14,037 nucleotides of DNA from SOKG01 sp964502665 (GTDB lineage: Bacteria; Chloroflexota; Dehalococcoidia; SZUA-161), in NCBI GenBank assembly GCA_964502665.1, contig CAZCXP010000060.1, forward strand, positions 1 to 14,037, read 5' to 3'. The translations under genes were made by a program, and so were the position numbers. The notes under the pieces are model-generated. The model was not told the DNA's origin and ran no database searches. It saw nothing but the letters and a program-made list of their open reading frames with translations. Positions 13,080 through 14,037 of this stretch are shown piece after piece (position 1 is the first letter of the stretch; each line of letters starts with the position of its first letter).

Positions 13080-14018
13080 ATGGAATGGAGAACCAAGGTC
13101 ACTGACCTGCTAGGTTGCAGGTATCCTATCATCCAGGGCGCATTCGGTGGGTTCGGCACGTCCGCCCTGGCAGCCCCCGTCTCCGAGGCGGGAGGTTTTG
13201 GCATCATCACCGCCACCGCGTTAAATACCCCCGAGAAGCTACGAAAGGACATACGCAAGGCCAGGTCGATGACGGACAGGCCCTTTGGGGTCAACCTGTC
13301 GCTTATCGGCCATCCCCGTATCAACGAGCTACGTGAAGTGGCCATAGAGGAAGGGGTGGCAGCGATATTCACCTCCGCCTACAAGGCAGAGGAACACGGA
13401 AGGCGCATCAAAGAGGCAGGCATACCCTGGATTCATAAAGTGGGCACCCTGAAGCACGCTCAGGCGGCCGAGCGTCACGGTGCGGATGCGGTGGTGATTG
13501 TGGGAATCGAAGGGGAAGGGGAAAAAGCGGCCCTCCATTTGAGCACCCTGACCAGCATCAGCATGGCGACCAAGGTGCTCAAGATTCCCGTGATCGCTGC
13601 CGGTGGGATTGGAGATGCCCGCACCTTCCTGGCAGCACTGGCTATGGGAGCGGAGGGGGTGTACATGGGCACCGTCTTCATGGCCACAAAAGAGTGCCCC
13701 ATCGCTCAACGCTACAAGCAGGCCCTGGTAAAAGCCAAACCTTCCGACCCAGATGTGCGAGACCGGGTATTCGCGCCACCACCACCGGGGCTGGAGGAGA
13801 TGACCCGAAAACAGGAGGTGTTTCAACTCGTGGGCGATGTGAAGCCACATTCGGTGTCCCGCCCGCTACCCGTCATGGGTGGCTCGATGGCAGTGGGAGC
13901 AATCACAGAGATAGTCACAGTCAAAGAGTTGATAGACAGTATCATCCGCGAGGCCGAGGAGCTCCTAACCGGCGAAGGCCCTCTGGGCCGGATACTGGCA
14001 ACCAGAAACAAATCCTAA
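13080..14018 (+). CDS. NPD/nitronate monooxygenase-family protein lacking the catalytic His (third of three)
   Basis: This 312-residue NPD-fold protein starts at ATG 13080, 9 nt after GAGGAGG (13064-13070). A longer frame reaching back to 12654 overlaps the acyl-CoA dehydrogenase and has no family-like content before MEWRTKVTDLLG. The barrel start RYPIIQGAFGG and NAGGxG-type turn SEAGGFGI (35-42) are canonical. RSMTDRPFGVN (62-72), VIAAGGIGDARTFLAALAMGAEG (171-193) and MGTVFMATKECPI (196-208) follow. At the catalytic site it reads GIEGEGEKA (142-150). Glu148 replaces the His of the (E/C)GGH motif, so the usual nitronate chemistry is doubtful. The C-terminal CGQVxGxI segment is also altered to MAVGAITEI. 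It lies 35 nt after the acyl-CoA dehydrogenase and is probably co-transcribed. It may be a flavoprotein with another base, a reductase or a non-catalytic partner. Confidence 0.87.
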   Translation: MEWRTKVTDLLGCRYPIIQGAFGGFGTSALAAPVSEAGGFGIITATALNTPEKLRKDIRKARSMTDRPFGVNLSLIGHPRINELREVAIEEGVAAIFTSAYKAEEHGRRIKEAGIPWIHKVGTLKHAQAAERHGADAVVIVGIEGEGEKAALHLSTLTSISMATKVLKIPVIAAGGIGDARTFLAALAMGAEGVYMGTVFMATKECPIAQRYKQALVKAKPSDPDVRDRVFAPPPPGLEEMTRKQEVFQLVGDVKPHSVSRPLPVMGGSMAVGAITEIVTVKELIDSIIREAEELLTGEGPLGRILATRNKS

Positions 14019-14037
14019 TCCCGAAACTCTAAATCCT

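Overview
The window is a run of eleven genes, all on the + strand and tightly packed. The moderately GC-rich DNA encodes anaerobic-style acyl-CoA metabolism. No rRNA, tRNA, transposase, phage gene or CRISPR array was seen. The gene mix (several CaiB/BaiF CoA-transferases, NPD-type flavoproteins, SDR and acyl-CoA dehydrogenase, next to a bis-MGD molybdoenzyme and an aldehyde:ferredoxin oxidoreductase) suits an uncultured anaerobe or facultative anaerobe. Chloroflexota (Dehalococcoidia-like) is my first guess and Desulfobacterota the second. The taxonomy is inference. The dispersed repeat at 11695-11784 is of a kind I associate with environmental Chloroflexota-type assemblies, which is weak support.

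Layout. Block 1 (1-3657) holds the 3' end of an enoyl-CoA hydratase-like gene, two adjacent NPD/nitronate monooxygenase-family flavoproteins (the second with an internal insertion), and a thiolase. A 276-bp non-coding gap (3658-3933) follows, the longest in the window and the best place for a promoter. Block 2 (3934-11618) holds a DMSO-reductase-family molybdopterin oxidoreductase, an AOR-family tungsto/molybdoenzyme, two family III CoA-transferases separated by 1 nt, and an SDR. A 229-bp gap carries a composite palindromic repeat. Block 3 (11848-14018) holds an acyl-CoA dehydrogenase and a third NPD-family flavoprotein.

How the genes may work together (inference). The set covers a whole route. 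A molybdoenzyme hydroxylates or oxidises a substrate, the AOR interconverts aldehyde and acid, and a CoA-transferase pair activates the acid. The acyl-CoA dehydrogenase, enoyl-CoA hydratase, SDR 3-hydroxyacyl-CoA dehydrogenase and thiolase then complete one beta-oxidation round. The NPD flavoproteins may act on CoA thioesters (as FabK-type enoyl reductases or IpdC do) rather than on nitronates. The substrate cannot be read from the sequence.

The most interesting details are departures from family consensus at cofactor or catalytic positions. The molybdoenzyme has a shifted Cys pattern. The AOR lacks the third Cys of its CxxCxxxC motif. The third NPD protein has lost the catalytic His. The acyl-CoA dehydrogenase lacks the MCAD-type C-terminal Glu. 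Four computed start sites were moved downstream (thiolase, SDR, acyl-CoA dehydrogenase and third NPD) on ribosome-binding-site or repeat evidence.
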